Below are positions 9,454-17,709 of a DNA stretch of 64,000 bases, piece by piece. This stretch comes from Neptuniibacter pectenicola (GTDB lineage Bacteria > Pseudomonadota > Gammaproteobacteria > Pseudomonadales > Balneatricaceae), in contig NZ_LUTS01000009.1 of the NCBI RefSeq assembly GCF_001597735.1, forward strand, positions 62,001-126,000. Reading direction: 5' to 3'. A program made the translations under genes and the position numbers. Each line of letters starts with the position of its first letter. Within the stretch, counting starts at the first letter, position 1. Below the pieces are notes generated by a model that ran no database searches, had not been told where the DNA came from, and was given only the letters and a program-made list of their open reading frames with translations.

Positions 9454-9588
9454 GTGTGAAGTCTTGGACGGGGTGCCCCTGTTTTTGCTTTATGGCTTGC
9501 GAATGGAGCCGTGCGCACGGGGTTGGAAGGGATGGATCGACCATTCAGGGGCAATTGAATTTTGGTAAAGAGTGCATAGAGATAAACG

Positions 9589-10017
9589 ATGATAGTTATC
9601 CACCACAACCCAGGCTGCGGCACATCGCGAAATGTGCTTAAAATCATCCAAGACTCAGGTTATTCACCGGTCGTGATTGAATATATTAAGGAGGGCTGGA
9701 CTAAGGCCCAGTTGCAAGGCCTGCTTGCTGCGGCTGATTTAACCCCACGTCAGGCTCTCAGAACAACTAAATCTCCAGCGGAAGCCTTAGGCTTGTTAGA
9801 TGAACGTGTCTCGAACGAGACAATTTTTAGCGCAATGCTAGAGCACCCCATTTTAGTCAATCGGCCTATAGTGTGTAGCCCAAAAGGGGTTAAGCTGTGC
9901 CGCCCCAGTGAAACCGTGCTTGATCTTTTAGAATGCTGGCCCCAAGGCCCTTACTACAAAGAGGACGGTCAACAGATTTTAGATACATTAGGGCAACGGT
10001 TTATTTCGAGCAATTGA
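9589..10017 (+). CDS. arsC: Glutaredoxin-linked arsenate reductase ArsC
   Basis: A 142-residue protein close in length and pattern to the plasmid R773-type ArsC (141 residues). Catalytic Cys10 sits in HHNPGCGTSRN. The substrate-binding arginines lie in RQALRTTKSP, HPILVNRPIV and KLCRPSETVLDLL. It reduces arsenate to arsenite with glutathione and glutaredoxin in the cytoplasm, feeding Acr3. It is co-directional with arsH. The 135 nt between them contain no convincing reading frame. A GC hairpin overlaps its stop codon and probably ends transcription before the convergent LysR gene. Confidence 0.93.
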   Translation: MIVIHHNPGCGTSRNVLKIIQDSGYSPVVIEYIKEGWTKAQLQGLLAAADLTPRQALRTTKSPAEALGLLDERVSNETIFSAMLEHPILVNRPIVCSPKGVKLCRPSETVLDLLECWPQGPYYKEDGQQILDTLGQRFISSN

Positions 10018-10039
10018 GGCCTTTTCGCGGGGCCTCTTT
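10016..10039 (+). terminator. Hairpin at the end of arsC
   Basis: GAGGCC (10016-10021) pairs with GGCCTC (10031-10036), followed by a short T run. It begins inside the arsC stop codon and lies between convergent genes. The T tract is short, so this is a moderate call. Confidence 0.5.
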
Positions 10040-10140
10040 CTAGGTTTAAGCTTCTCCAATCAAGTTGGTGGTGGGTGTTCCTATGCTCAAAGGCTCAGTG
10101 TTTCTATCTCTGCGAGGCAAACCGGCTTGCTTTTACTGCA

Positions 10141-11028
10141 TTACAACCGCATTAGAGGATGGATATAGTCCAGAAAAGCAGTAATACGGCTGGAAAGGGT
10201 GGTGTTACGGTAGTAGACCGCATGTACCAACTCGCGGTTACTTGGGCTGGTGATATGATTATCTAGCACTTTAACCAGCTGTCCGTTGGCCAAGTCTTCA
10301 CAAATCATAAACTCGGATAGCAGTGCCAAGCCTTGTCCAGCCAAGCACAGTTGGCGAATAGTTTCACCGCTGCTACTGCTTAGGGTTGTGGACAGTGCAA
10401 CATGACGGGTAAGGGGCCAGCGATTCAGGTGGGGCGCATCGGCAAAGCCAATGATTTTGTGCTGTTCTAGCGCTTCGGGGGTTTCCGGTGTGCCTTGTTG
10501 AGCAAGATATGAGGGCGAGGCGACGATATGCAAAGGGCTGCGTCCGAGAAAGCGGGCATGCAAGTTTGAATCCTGTAGGGTACCAATGCGAATGGCCAGA
10601 TCTGTCTTGCGTTCAATTAGATCAATGATGTTTTCATTGGCAACGAGTTCTAACTCAATCTTTGGATAGCGCTCACAAAAGCCCGGTACCAGTGGAACTA
10701 ATTGGTGCAGGATAAAGGGCGTAGCGGCGTCCACTCTGAGCTGGCCTGCCGGTATGCCTTTTAAGGTTCTAATCTTTTCTTCCGCTTCTGCTAACTGGTG
10801 CAGTCCGTTTCTGACTTGCTCGGTAAAAATACGGCCTTCTTCGGTGCGTTCCAGCTTGCGGGTGGTGCGATTCAGCAACGTGCAGTCTAAATTCTTTTCT
10901 AGTCGGCTGACAGCGCGCGATACCTTGGCAACTTGAATATCAAGAATGCGGGCGGCGGCTGAGAAGCTGCCGCTATCAATCACGGTTAGCAGAATCTCAA
11001 GGTCTTCAGTACGGGATATTATTGTCAT
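10141..11028 (-). CDS. LysR-type transcriptional regulator
   Basis: A 295-residue regulator. An N-terminal helix-turn-helix (residues 1-60) contains the standard SFSAAARILDIQVAKVSRAVSRLEKNLDCTLLNRTTRKLERTEEG. The co-inducer domain follows (about 90-290), beginning GQLRVDAATPFILHQLVPLVPGF. It is of the DsdA/YafC-like subgroup that controls neighbouring oxidoreductase or MFS genes. It is divergent from the MFS exporter, with 91 nt between the starts. That gap contains an imperfect inverted repeat starting CTACT and ending AGTAG, a candidate binding site. Inference: it controls the MFS gene and possibly the old yellow enzyme. The inducer is unknown. Confidence 0.88.
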   Translation of the reverse strand: MTIISRTEDLEILLTVIDSGSFSAAARILDIQVAKVSRAVSRLEKNLDCTLLNRTTRKLERTEEGRIFTEQVRNGLHQLAEAEEKIRTLKGIPAGQLRVDAATPFILHQLVPLVPGFCERYPKIELELVANENIIDLIERKTDLAIRIGTLQDSNLHARFLGRSPLHIVASPSYLAQQGTPETPEALEQHKIIGFADAPHLNRWPLTRHVALSTTLSSSSGETIRQLCLAGQGLALLSEFMICEDLANGQLVKVLDNHITSPSNRELVHAVYYRNTTLSSRITAFLDYIHPLMRL

Positions 11029-11119
11029 ATATGTAAAGGTATTTTGCTACTAATGCTGTTTCTGTAAAAGATAGCAGTAGGCATACTCCGCAGCAACTAA
11101 AACATACAAGGAGATTTAA

Positions 11120-12295
11120 ATGCCTATTGCTCTTTTTGCGTTGACGCTCAGCGCATTTGCAATCGGTACCACCGAGTTCGTGATTGTTGGTCTGGTACCT
11201 ACTATCGCCCAAGATCTGGGCGTTTCTCTGCCTTCCGCGGGGCTGCTAGTTAGTCTTTATGCATTGGGAGTTGCTATTGGGGCACCTGTTCTCACCGCTT
11301 TGACTGGGCGCTGGCAGCGTAAAAGCGTGTTGTTGGCGGTCATGTCACTGTTCGTAGTCGGTAACTTGCTGGCTTGGATGGCACCTACTTACAGCTCACT
11401 GATTACTGCGCGTATCTTGACGGGTTTGGCTCATGGGGTGTTTTTCTCAATTGGATCAACCATCGCAACGAGTTTGGTACCACGTGAAAAAGAGGCCAGT
11501 GCTATCGCTATCATGTTTACTGGCTTGACTGTCGCGTTGGTTACGGGTGTGCCTTTGGGAACCTGGATTGGGCAGAACTTCGGCTGGCGTGCGACCTTTA
11601 TGGTTGTGGCTGCTCTGGGGTTAATTGCGCTGATCGGTAGTGCATTGCTTGTGCCAAAGAATCTCAAGCAGGCACCACCAGCACGTATTGCCCAGCAACT
11701 AAGCGTATTGACTCAACCGCGCCTGCTGCTGGTCTATGCCATGACTGCGGTTGGTTACGGTGGTACTTTTACCGCTTTCACTTTTCTTGCGCCGATTTTG
11801 GAACAGGTGTCCGGCTTTGAATCGGGTGCTATAGGCCTAATCATGCTGGTCTACGGTGTATCGGTTGCCGTTGGTAATATTTGGGGTGGTCGTATGGCGG
11901 ATCGTATGGGGCCGATTAAGGCATTACATATAATCTTTACTGCGCTAGCACTTGTACTGTTAGCGTTTACCTTTACCGCCGGAAATCAGATTGCTGCGGT
12001 TATCACCATTTTAATCTGGGGAGCCTTTGCCTTCGGCAATGTACCTGGCTTGCAAGTGTATGTAGTTCAATTGGCAGAGAAGTACACACCGCAGGCAGTT
12101 GATGTGGCCTCGGGGCTGAATATCGCAGCGTTCAATGTCGGTATTGCATTGGGTTCTATCCTCGGAGGGGTTGTTGTCGAAAGAATGACACTGATGGATA
12201 CCGCTTGGATTGGAGCACTGATCGTTGCATTGGCACTGGTGCTTACTCGACTGTCCGGTTTTCTCGATAAACGTGACCAACTGCAATTCATCTGA
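11120..12295 (+). CDS. MFS exporter, DHA1 drug/metabolite family
   Basis: A 391-residue, 12-helix major facilitator. The first helix reads LFALTLSAFAIGTTEFVIVGLVPTIA, the mark of the AraJ/YdhP/NepI group of DHA1 exporters. The loop 2-3 motif GALTGRWQRKSVLL-like is present as LTALTGRWQRKSVLL, and the antiporter motif C region is GLTVALVTGVPLGTWIGQ. Such proteins export small organic compounds with proton antiport. The start has a strong Shine-Dalgarno (aaggag). It is divergent from a LysR gene and upstream of an old yellow enzyme, which suggests export of the compound, or its reduced product, that the regulator senses. Confidence 0.88.
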   Translation: MPIALFALTLSAFAIGTTEFVIVGLVPTIAQDLGVSLPSAGLLVSLYALGVAIGAPVLTALTGRWQRKSVLLAVMSLFVVGNLLAWMAPTYSSLITARILTGLAHGVFFSIGSTIATSLVPREKEASAIAIMFTGLTVALVTGVPLGTWIGQNFGWRATFMVVAALGLIALIGSALLVPKNLKQAPPARIAQQLSVLTQPRLLLVYAMTAVGYGGTFTAFTFLAPILEQVSGFESGAIGLIMLVYGVSVAVGNIWGGRMADRMGPIKALHIIFTALALVLLAFTFTAGNQIAAVITILIWGAFAFGNVPGLQVYVVQLAEKYTPQAVDVASGLNIAAFNVGIALGSILGGVVVERMTLMDTAWIGALIVALALVLTRLSGFLDKRDQLQFI

Positions 12296-12403
12296 AAACA
12301 CGAGAATACAAGGGCGAAGCCCTTCTATGTAACCTTCGATGCTGTCTATGTTGAGCAGTTGGCTTCGGAGTCCAGCGGATATCTAGTCTGCAGTGTGGGG
12401 CGT

Positions 12404-12431
12404 CTAGAAAAGGCGGCGTAGCGTTTTCTAG
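12404..12431. repeat. Inverted repeat CTAGAAAA / TTTTCTAG
   Basis: Perfect 8-nt arms (12404-12411 and 12424-12431) flank a 12-nt GC-rich spacer. The repeat lies between the MFS gene and an oxidoreductase remnant. It could form a hairpin. It lacks a T tract, so it is not a clear terminator. The right arm abuts the start of the open remnant frame. Confidence 0.6.
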
Positions 12432-12659
12432 TCGCGATTATACCAACATGGCGTAGTACTTAATGCTTTGCATGGCACAGGTTCAGTTGTACAGTGGAAA
12501 TGTTCTGCTCAGATGGATGAAAAACTGCTCAATCAGATTTATCAGGGTGAGCTTAAAGGGCCTGATATTCATGTAGTTGAATTCGATCAGTTGGCAGAGG
12601 CTTTACGGGAATTTAAGCGTAATCGAAAGGCCCTCAAATACACTATTGAGGTGGCATAG
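12432..12659 (+). pseudogene. Probable C-terminal remnant of an MDR-family oxidoreductase
   Basis: An open frame of 75 codons with no ATG start (a TTG lies at 12468). Its end, DEKLLNQIYQGELKGP followed by DIHVVEFDQLAEALREFKRN and KALKYTIEVA, resembles the last 45 residues of zinc/quinone-type medium-chain dehydrogenases: a 'loop - pI.v..l..~eA...~~~~~gKivi' pattern. The catalytic and Rossmann parts are absent upstream. No Shine-Dalgarno precedes the TTG. The family assignment is by pattern only. It may alternatively be a short real protein of unknown function. Confidence 0.45.
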
Positions 12660-12668
12660 GAATGTTTT

Positions 12669-12734
12669 CCTGTTCTATTTTATAACGGTTCTAAGGTGGA
12701 ACAGGCGCACGGGGCAACTGGGGTTTGATATAAT
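12669..12734 (+). promoter_or_regulatory. Candidate promoter and operator of the old yellow enzyme gene
   Basis: An inverted repeat CCTGTTC (12669-12675) / GAACAGG (12699-12705) with a 23-nt spacer precedes a TATAAT -10 box at 12729-12734. The repeat covers about -30 to -70 relative to the expected start site, a usual activator position. No good -35 hexamer is visible, consistent with an activator-dependent promoter. Confidence 0.45.
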
Positions 12735-12803
12735 GCCCATGTACTTTATTTATCAGCTTTTAACCTCAAGGCTTAATGCAACAATCTAATAGCGAGGATT
12801 AAC

Positions 12804-13886
12804 ATGGCAGATCTTTTTACACCGGTTCAGCTCGGTGCCCTAACACTGGATAATCGTGTACTGATGGCGCCTTTGACGCGTACTCGCGCTGATGCAGACC
12901 ATGTCCCCACTGACCTTATGGTCGAACACTATGCTCAGCGTGCTTCAGCGGGCTTGATCATTGCCGAAGCCACCATGGCAATGGAAGGTAACTCGGCATT
13001 TTGGCGTGAACCTGGTATCTACTCCGAGGCTCAGGTTTCTGGTTGGAAGAGAGTCACTGACGCCGTACATACCAAGGGTGGGAAAATTTTCCTGCAGATC
13101 TGGCATGGCGGTCGCGCCTGCCATCCGTTGCTGAATGAAGGTCGTGTACCGGTCGCGCCGAGTGCTATGGCTATCACCAATGATGAAGTTCACACTCCAG
13201 AAGGGAAGAAGGCTTATACCGTTCCCCGTGAACTGGCTGATGAAGAGATTCCGGCGATTATCGAAGGTTTTAAAGTTGCAGCGGAAAATGCCAAGAGAGC
13301 TGGCTTCGACGGTGTTGAAGTACACGGCGCGAATGGTTATTTACTGGATGAGTTCCTGCGTGATGGTGCCAACCACCGTAAAGGCCCTTATGGCGGCCCG
13401 ATCGAAAACCGTGCTCGCCTGTTGCTAGACGTTCTAGACGTTGTAACTCAAGTTTGGGGCAGCGACTGTGTAGGTGTGCGTCTGTCTCCGTTGAATAGCT
13501 TCAACAGTATGAAAGACAGTGATCCGATTGCACTCGTCACTTGGTTGGCCAAACGCTTGAACGACTTTGATCTGGCGTATCTGCACCTTATGCGTGCTGA
13601 TTTCCTTGGTGAGCAGCAGGCCGACGTGGTGACGCCTGTACGTGAACACTACCGCGGTCATTTGATGCTGAATATGGGCTATACCGGTGTCGAAGCTAAT
13701 ACTGTCATCGCTTCAGGTCAAGCCGATAGTATCGCGTTTGGTGTGCCCTTTCTCGCCAATCCTGATCTGCCGGAGCGCTTGCGGAATGATGTAGAACTGA
13801 ACCAGGCAGACCCGGCTACTTTTTATACCCAGGGCCCCGAAGGCTATATCGACTACCCGACTATCAGTGAAGTGGCAAACGCCTGA
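12804..13886 (+). CDS. Old yellow enzyme family ene-reductase (NemA-like)
   Basis: A 360-residue FMN-dependent TIM barrel. It starts LFTPVQLGALTLDNRVLMAPLTR, the OYE N-terminus. The FMN/substrate motif IWHGGR lies at 100-104. The catalytic site is VEVHGANGYLLDEFL with His174, Asn177 and Tyr179, so it has the His/Asn pair of classical OYEs rather than His/His. The family reduces activated C=C bonds of enones, quinones, maleimides or nitro compounds with NADPH. The length is normal. It lies downstream of the LysR/MFS pair and 53 nt before a monooxygenase-fold gene. An SD-like gcgagga precedes the ATG. Confidence 0.93.
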   Translation: MADLFTPVQLGALTLDNRVLMAPLTRTRADADHVPTDLMVEHYAQRASAGLIIAEATMAMEGNSAFWREPGIYSEAQVSGWKRVTDAVHTKGGKIFLQIWHGGRACHPLLNEGRVPVAPSAMAITNDEVHTPEGKKAYTVPRELADEEIPAIIEGFKVAAENAKRAGFDGVEVHGANGYLLDEFLRDGANHRKGPYGGPIENRARLLLDVLDVVTQVWGSDCVGVRLSPLNSFNSMKDSDPIALVTWLAKRLNDFDLAYLHLMRADFLGEQQADVVTPVREHYRGHLMLNMGYTGVEANTVIASGQADSIAFGVPFLANPDLPERLRNDVELNQADPATFYTQGPEGYIDYPTISEVANA

Positions 13887-13895
13887 GGCAGGTGC

Positions 13896-13912
13896 GGGGG
13901 CTTTTAGCCCCC
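13896..13912 (+). terminator. GC hairpin after the old yellow enzyme gene
   Basis: GGGGGC (13896-13901), loop TTTTA, GCCCCC (13907-13912), 10 nt past the stop codon. There is no T tract afterwards, so it may be a 3'-end stabilising or attenuating hairpin before the next gene. Confidence 0.5.
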
Positions 13913-13939
13913 TCCAGCTTATAGGAGCGATGAATTTAG

Positions 13940-14260
13940 ATGATCCATGTGATCGCCACAATCAAAACAAACCTAGGGTGCAAAAATAAAGTGCTGGAAG
14001 CGTTGCTCGCAATTCAGCCTAAAGTGCTTTTGGAAGAGGGTTGTCACCAGTATGAGCCACTGGGTGATGTGCAAAGCGAACTGCCTCGGCCAGTACCGTT
14101 TCGATCAGACACTATAGTGCTTATAGAGCAGTGGGAATCTGTTGATCATCTTAAAGCTCATCTAGCAACACCTCTTCTGAAACAGTATCAGAAAACGGTG
14201 GAAGACTGGGTGCAGAGCGTCAGTTTACAAGTTTTAAAAAGCGTCGATAAATTGTTGTAA
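13940..14260 (+). CDS. Antibiotic biosynthesis monooxygenase (ABM) fold protein, YgiN-like
   Basis: A 106-residue protein with the ferredoxin-like ABM pattern: MIHVIATIKTN, a helix, LLEEGCHQYEPLGD, then IVLIEQWESVDHLKAHLATPLLKQY. The EGC..Y and E.W.s...l..H. signatures are those of YgiN-type putative quinol monooxygenases. It is likely a homodimer. Function in this subfamily is poorly known; co-location with an old yellow enzyme suggests action on quinone-like electrophiles. ATG at 13940 is used, with AGGAG 11 nt upstream. It is separated from the upstream gene by a GC hairpin. Confidence 0.8.
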   Translation: MIHVIATIKTNLGCKNKVLEALLAIQPKVLLEEGCHQYEPLGDVQSELPRPVPFRSDTIVLIEQWESVDHLKAHLATPLLKQYQKTVEDWVQSVSLQVLKSVDKLL

Positions 14261-14838
14261 TTTTTTAAGGGGACTGACGATTTAAAGCAGTAGATGTTGA
14301 ATCTTTGGAAGTTTTTTCCTGCTATTTTAGCAAACAATAATATGACATGGGCTCTAGCTCTACTATTGCCTGTCGACCTAAACCGCTTATGCTTTGCTTG
14401 TTTGTCACGCAGTGTATTTAAGGTACCAAAATGGTTACATTGCTGGGTATTTAAGGCTTTTATGTAACTGTTTTGGCGCTTTATACTTGTTTCTTTTTTG
14501 GGGTGGGGTGAGTTGTTGCTCGTCTTGACGATGTGAAAGAAACAACGTTTAACCCCCTCCAATACTCGGTATGCCGACCAACTACAACTACACCCATTAT
14601 GCGTGTAAGTCGACAGACGATCATCGTTTTTTGTAGCAAGAATGTGTGGTTTAGCCGCAGTTGCTCATGCGCGGGGCGTTAATGCTAACCAATTAAATAA
14701 TCATTGATTGTTTATAAAGTCCAGATCAGCGAAAATAGCGGCCAATTACGATTAACATAATGGATGTCACACGCAAGGCGCCAAAAAAGGGGCTTTCTCA
14801 CTGTGTACCGCTCCTGTCTAAACTAAAAGAATTTATTA
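14261..14838. other. 578-nt gap before prfC, one small frame of unknown meaning
   Basis: No recognised gene. A 57-codon frame on the plus strand at 14294-14467 (MLNLWKFFPAILANNN...) is moderately hydrophobic and ends before a T- and G-rich stretch. It has no clear Shine-Dalgarno and no recognised family, so I do not call it a gene. The remainder presumably contains the prfC promoter, but no strong -35/-10 pair stands out. Confidence 0.5.
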
Positions 14839-16425
14839 ATGGCCGATCAGCACTTTCTCGATGAAGTAAACAAGCGAAGAACCTTTGCTATTATCTCGCA
14901 TCCTGATGCGGGTAAAACCACGATTACGGAAAAGCTCTTGTTGTTTGGACAGCTTATTCAGCAAGCGGGTACGGTTAAAGGTAAGAAAAGTGATCGCCAT
15001 GCGACGTCTGACTGGATGTCGATGGAGCAGGAACGTGGTATCTCTATCACCTCTTCTGTGATGCAGTTTCCCTATAATGGACGCATGGTTAACCTGCTTG
15101 ATACACCGGGCCATGAGGACTTCTCCGAGGATACTTACCGTACGTTGACCGCAGTCGATTCTGCCTTAATGGTGGTGGATGGCGCGAAAGGTGTCGAGGC
15201 GCGAACCATTAAGTTGATGGATGTGTGTCGTTTACGTGATACACCAATTTTTTCGTTTGTGAACAAGGTCGATCGAGAGATTCGTGATCCGATCGATCTA
15301 TTGGATGAGATTGAGGAGGTGCTTAAAATTGAATCAGCACCGATCACTTGGCCAATAGAGATGGGGCCTCGTTTTAAAGGCATCTATAACCTTTATACCG
15401 ATACGATTCATGTTTTTCAGCCTGGGCAGGGGCATACGATTCCTGAAGATGTGCGTATCTCTGGTTTAGAAAGTGATGAAGCTAAAGCGTTGTTAGGCGA
15501 GCTGTACGATGATTTTCTTGAAGAGATCGAGCTAGTACGTGGGGCGACGCATACCTATGATCAAGAGGCGTTTCTAGCAGGCCGATTGACACCGGTATTT
15601 TTTGGCACGGCGCTCGCTAACTTTGGTGTGCGTGAGATGTTGAATGATTTTGTTGAGTGGGCACCTGCGCCGATTGCACGCTCTGCTATTACTCGTCCAG
15701 TTGACCCTGCAGAAGATAAATTCAGTGGCTTTATCTTTAAAATCCAAGCGAATATGGATCCGAAACACCGTGACCGTATTGCGTTTATGCGTATCTGTTC
15801 AGGCAAATATACTAAGGGTATGAAGATGCGTCATAGCCGTATCAATAAGGATGTAAAAATCGCTGATGCGGTGACCTTTATTGCTGGCGACCGTGAAAAC
15901 GTTGAAGAGGCGTGGTCGGGCGATATTATTGGCCTGCATAATCACGGCACTATTCAAATTGGTGATACATTTACAGCAGGCGAAGACCTTAAATTTACAG
16001 GTATTCCCCATTTCGCACCGGAGATGTTTCGTCGCGTACGTCCTTTAGATCCGCTGAAAATGAAGCAGCTCCAGAAAGGGTTGCAGCAGTTGTCCGAAGA
16101 GGGCGCTGTGCAGCTGTTTCAGCCTTTCAAAAACAACGACCTTATTTTGGGTGCGGTGGGTCAGTTACAGTTTGATGTGGTTGTTTTTCGTCTTAAGGAT
16201 GAATACAAAGTTGACTGTAAATATGAGCCAATTAGTGTTCAGACGGCGCGTTGGGCTGATTGCGAAGATGAAAAAATACTGGCGGAGTTCCAGAAGAAAA
16301 ACCATGATAATTTAGCCTTAGATGGCAGTGGTTTGCTCACCTACCTTGCGCCTACTCGGGTTAATTTGAGTTTGGCTGAAGAGCGTTGGCCTGATGTGGC
16401 ATTTAGAGCTACACGGGAACACTGA
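14839..16425 (+). CDS. prfC: Peptide chain release factor 3
   Basis: A 528-residue translational GTPase. G1 is [15 protein letters not shown] (residues 20-34). The switch I and G2 region is [13 protein letters not shown]3 is [15 protein letters not shown] and G4 is FVNKVDRE. An EF-Tu-like domain II starts near 290 ([19 protein letters not shown]), and the C-terminal domain ends at 528. RF3 recycles RF1 and RF2 from the ribosome after peptide release. The length matches the E. coli protein (529). It is followed by a stem-loop, then a TatD-family gene. Confidence 0.97.
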   Translation: MADQHFLDEVNKRRTFAIISHPDAGKTTITEKLLLFGQLIQQAGTVKGKKSDRHATSDWMSMEQERGISITSSVMQFPYNGRMVNLLDTPGHEDFSEDTYRTLTAVDSALMVVDGAKGVEARTIKLMDVCRLRDTPIFSFVNKVDREIRDPIDLLDEIEEVLKIESAPITWPIEMGPRFKGIYNLYTDTIHVFQPGQGHTIPEDVRISGLESDEAKALLGELYDDFLEEIELVRGATHTYDQEAFLAGRLTPVFFGTALANFGVREMLNDFVEWAPAPIARSAITRPVDPAEDKFSGFIFKIQANMDPKHRDRIAFMRICSGKYTKGMKMRHSRINKDVKIADAVTFIAGDRENVEEAWSGDIIGLHNHGTIQIGDTFTAGEDLKFTGIPHFAPEMFRRVRPLDPLKMKQLQKGLQQLSEEGAVQLFQPFKNNDLILGAVGQLQFDVVVFRLKDEYKVDCKYEPISVQTARWADCEDEKILAEFQKKNHDNLALDGSGLLTYLAPTRVNLSLAEERWPDVAFRATREH

Positions 16426-16435
16426 TCTGCATTAA

Positions 16436-16461
16436 GGCTTAGGCGCTCTTGCGTCTAAGCC
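16436..16461 (+). terminator. Stem-loop after prfC
   Basis: GGCTTAGGCGC (16436-16446) pairs with GCGTCTAAGCC (16451-16461) over 11 bp with one G-T pair and a TCTT loop. A pyrimidine run (tccctccctttact) follows instead of a clean T tract. It lies 10 nt past the stop codon. Confidence 0.6.
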
Positions 16462-16483
16462 TCCCTCCCTTTACTCTGCTGTA

Positions 16484-17263
16484 ATGCAGCTTATTGATAC
16501 CCATTGTCATATAGATTTTTCCTCGTTTGAACCGGTTCGAGCAGAGGTTTTGGCGCGCGCGGCTTCGGCCCATGTGAGCCATATTATTGTGCCTGGTGTT
16601 AATGCGTCTGGGTGGTCGAACCTGAAATCATTAGTGCTAAGAGAGGGGGAATTGACTCCCCATCTTCATATGGCGTTTGGGCTGCACCCCTGTTTTCTTA
16701 ATGAACATCAAACGCAAGACCTTGATCAGTTAGCGGTCTTACTTGCATCGGACCCTGTCTGTGCCGTCGGTGAAATAGGGCTAGATCTATTTATTCCGCA
16801 GGCGGACCTCGACCAGCAGTTGCTATTTTTACGCCCTCAATTGGCTTTAGCAAACAAGTATCACCTGCCTGTTTTATTACATGTTAGAAAAGCCCATGAT
16901 CTGATGCTAAAGCAGCTTAGGCGGTTTAAGCTTGCGCGTGGTGGGGTTGTACATGCGTTTTCTGGGAGTGAACAGCAGGCGCGCCAATATATCGAGTTAG
17001 GCTTTAAACTGGGGCTTGGTGGGGCGGTGACCTATGAGCGTGCGCAAAAGTTAAGGCGAACGGTGCAGGCTCTAGCACTAGAACATTTTGTTTTAGAAAC
17101 GGATGCGCCTGATATGCCGTTAAGCGGTTATCAAGGTTTGCCTAATGAGCCTAGCCGAGTGCTAGATGTGGCGAACATTATTGCCGAAGTAAAAGGATGT
17201 ACCCTTGAGGAGGTCGCTGCAACCACCACTAAGCAGGCGTTGCAGCTGTTTGATTTAGAGTAA
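16484..17263 (+). CDS. TatD-family metal-dependent hydrolase (YjjV-like)
   Basis: A 259-residue TIM-barrel hydrolase. All metal ligand motifs are visible: DTHCHID (5-11), GEIGLDLF near 96, LHVRKAHD near 135, VHAFSGSEQQA near 152 and ETDAPDMPL near 207. Members are Mg2+-dependent DNases or D-aminoacyl-tRNA deacylase-like enzymes in the cytoplasm. The closest subgroup by motif (VGEIGLDLF, QLALAnkyhLPVLLHVR) is YjjV. It is co-directional with prfC and converges on a lipoprotein gene with only 13 nt between stops. Confidence 0.88.
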   Translation: MQLIDTHCHIDFSSFEPVRAEVLARAASAHVSHIIVPGVNASGWSNLKSLVLREGELTPHLHMAFGLHPCFLNEHQTQDLDQLAVLLASDPVCAVGEIGLDLFIPQADLDQQLLFLRPQLALANKYHLPVLLHVRKAHDLMLKQLRRFKLARGGVVHAFSGSEQQARQYIELGFKLGLGGAVTYERAQKLRRTVQALALEHFVLETDAPDMPLSGYQGLPNEPSRVLDVANIIAEVKGCTLEEVAATTTKQALQLFDLE

Positions 17264-17276
17264 TAGCGGCTTACGC

Positions 17277-17687
17277 TTAACTGCCTGTGCTAAACAGATC
17301 TTCTTGTATGTTATTGAGTGTTCTCCACACAAGATCCGTTGTGTCGTTTTTAGGTACTTTAAAGTATCGACCCTCTCCACCCACCGGTGTCGCTTTATAG
17401 CGCTTGTCGTTGGGATTCATGATGATCAACATTAAAGATACCGGATAGTTAGGGCCTTTAACCTGTTGGTTATAGGCTTGTTCAATCGGGTTTAGTTGAT
17501 CGCGAGAGGAGACAACTTTAGTCATGTCACGGCAGCGCTTACTGTCACCTTCACAGAAGAAGCGGTATTTTGTGTCGATGAGGTAATAGCTCGTATCACT
17601 TTCTGCTTTGAAGCTTGGTGTTATAGCATCCATACTTATGCAGCCATTAAGGCCGATGATCGCTGCTAGGATGATGAGTAAACGCAT
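17277..17687 (-). CDS. Putative lipoprotein of unknown function
   Basis: A 136-residue protein. The start at 17687 gives MRLLIILAAIIGLNGC, a signal sequence with lipobox LNGC (Cys16), and is preceded by a good Shine-Dalgarno (aaggaa). A longer frame upstream has no such site and would bury the signal peptide. Ser follows the cysteine closely (CISMD), compatible with outer-membrane sorting. The mature part has two further cysteines (FFCEGDSKRC), a possible disulfide. I do not recognise the family. It lies 22 nt downstream of fabY, so the two are probably cotranscribed. Confidence 0.75.
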   Translation of the reverse strand: MRLLIILAAIIGLNGCISMDAITPSFKAESDTSYYLIDTKYRFFCEGDSKRCRDMTKVVSSRDQLNPIEQAYNQQVKGPNYPVSLMLIIMNPNDKRYKATPVGGEGRYFKVPKNDTTDLVWRTLNNIQEDLFSTGS

Positions 17688-17709
17688 TGCCGGTTCCTTA
17701 TAATATGAG

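Noticed and set aside
12945-13325. Open frame opposite the old yellow enzyme gene
   Set aside because: It is a shadow frame on the reverse strand of a well-supported gene, with no ribosome site or recognisable domain.
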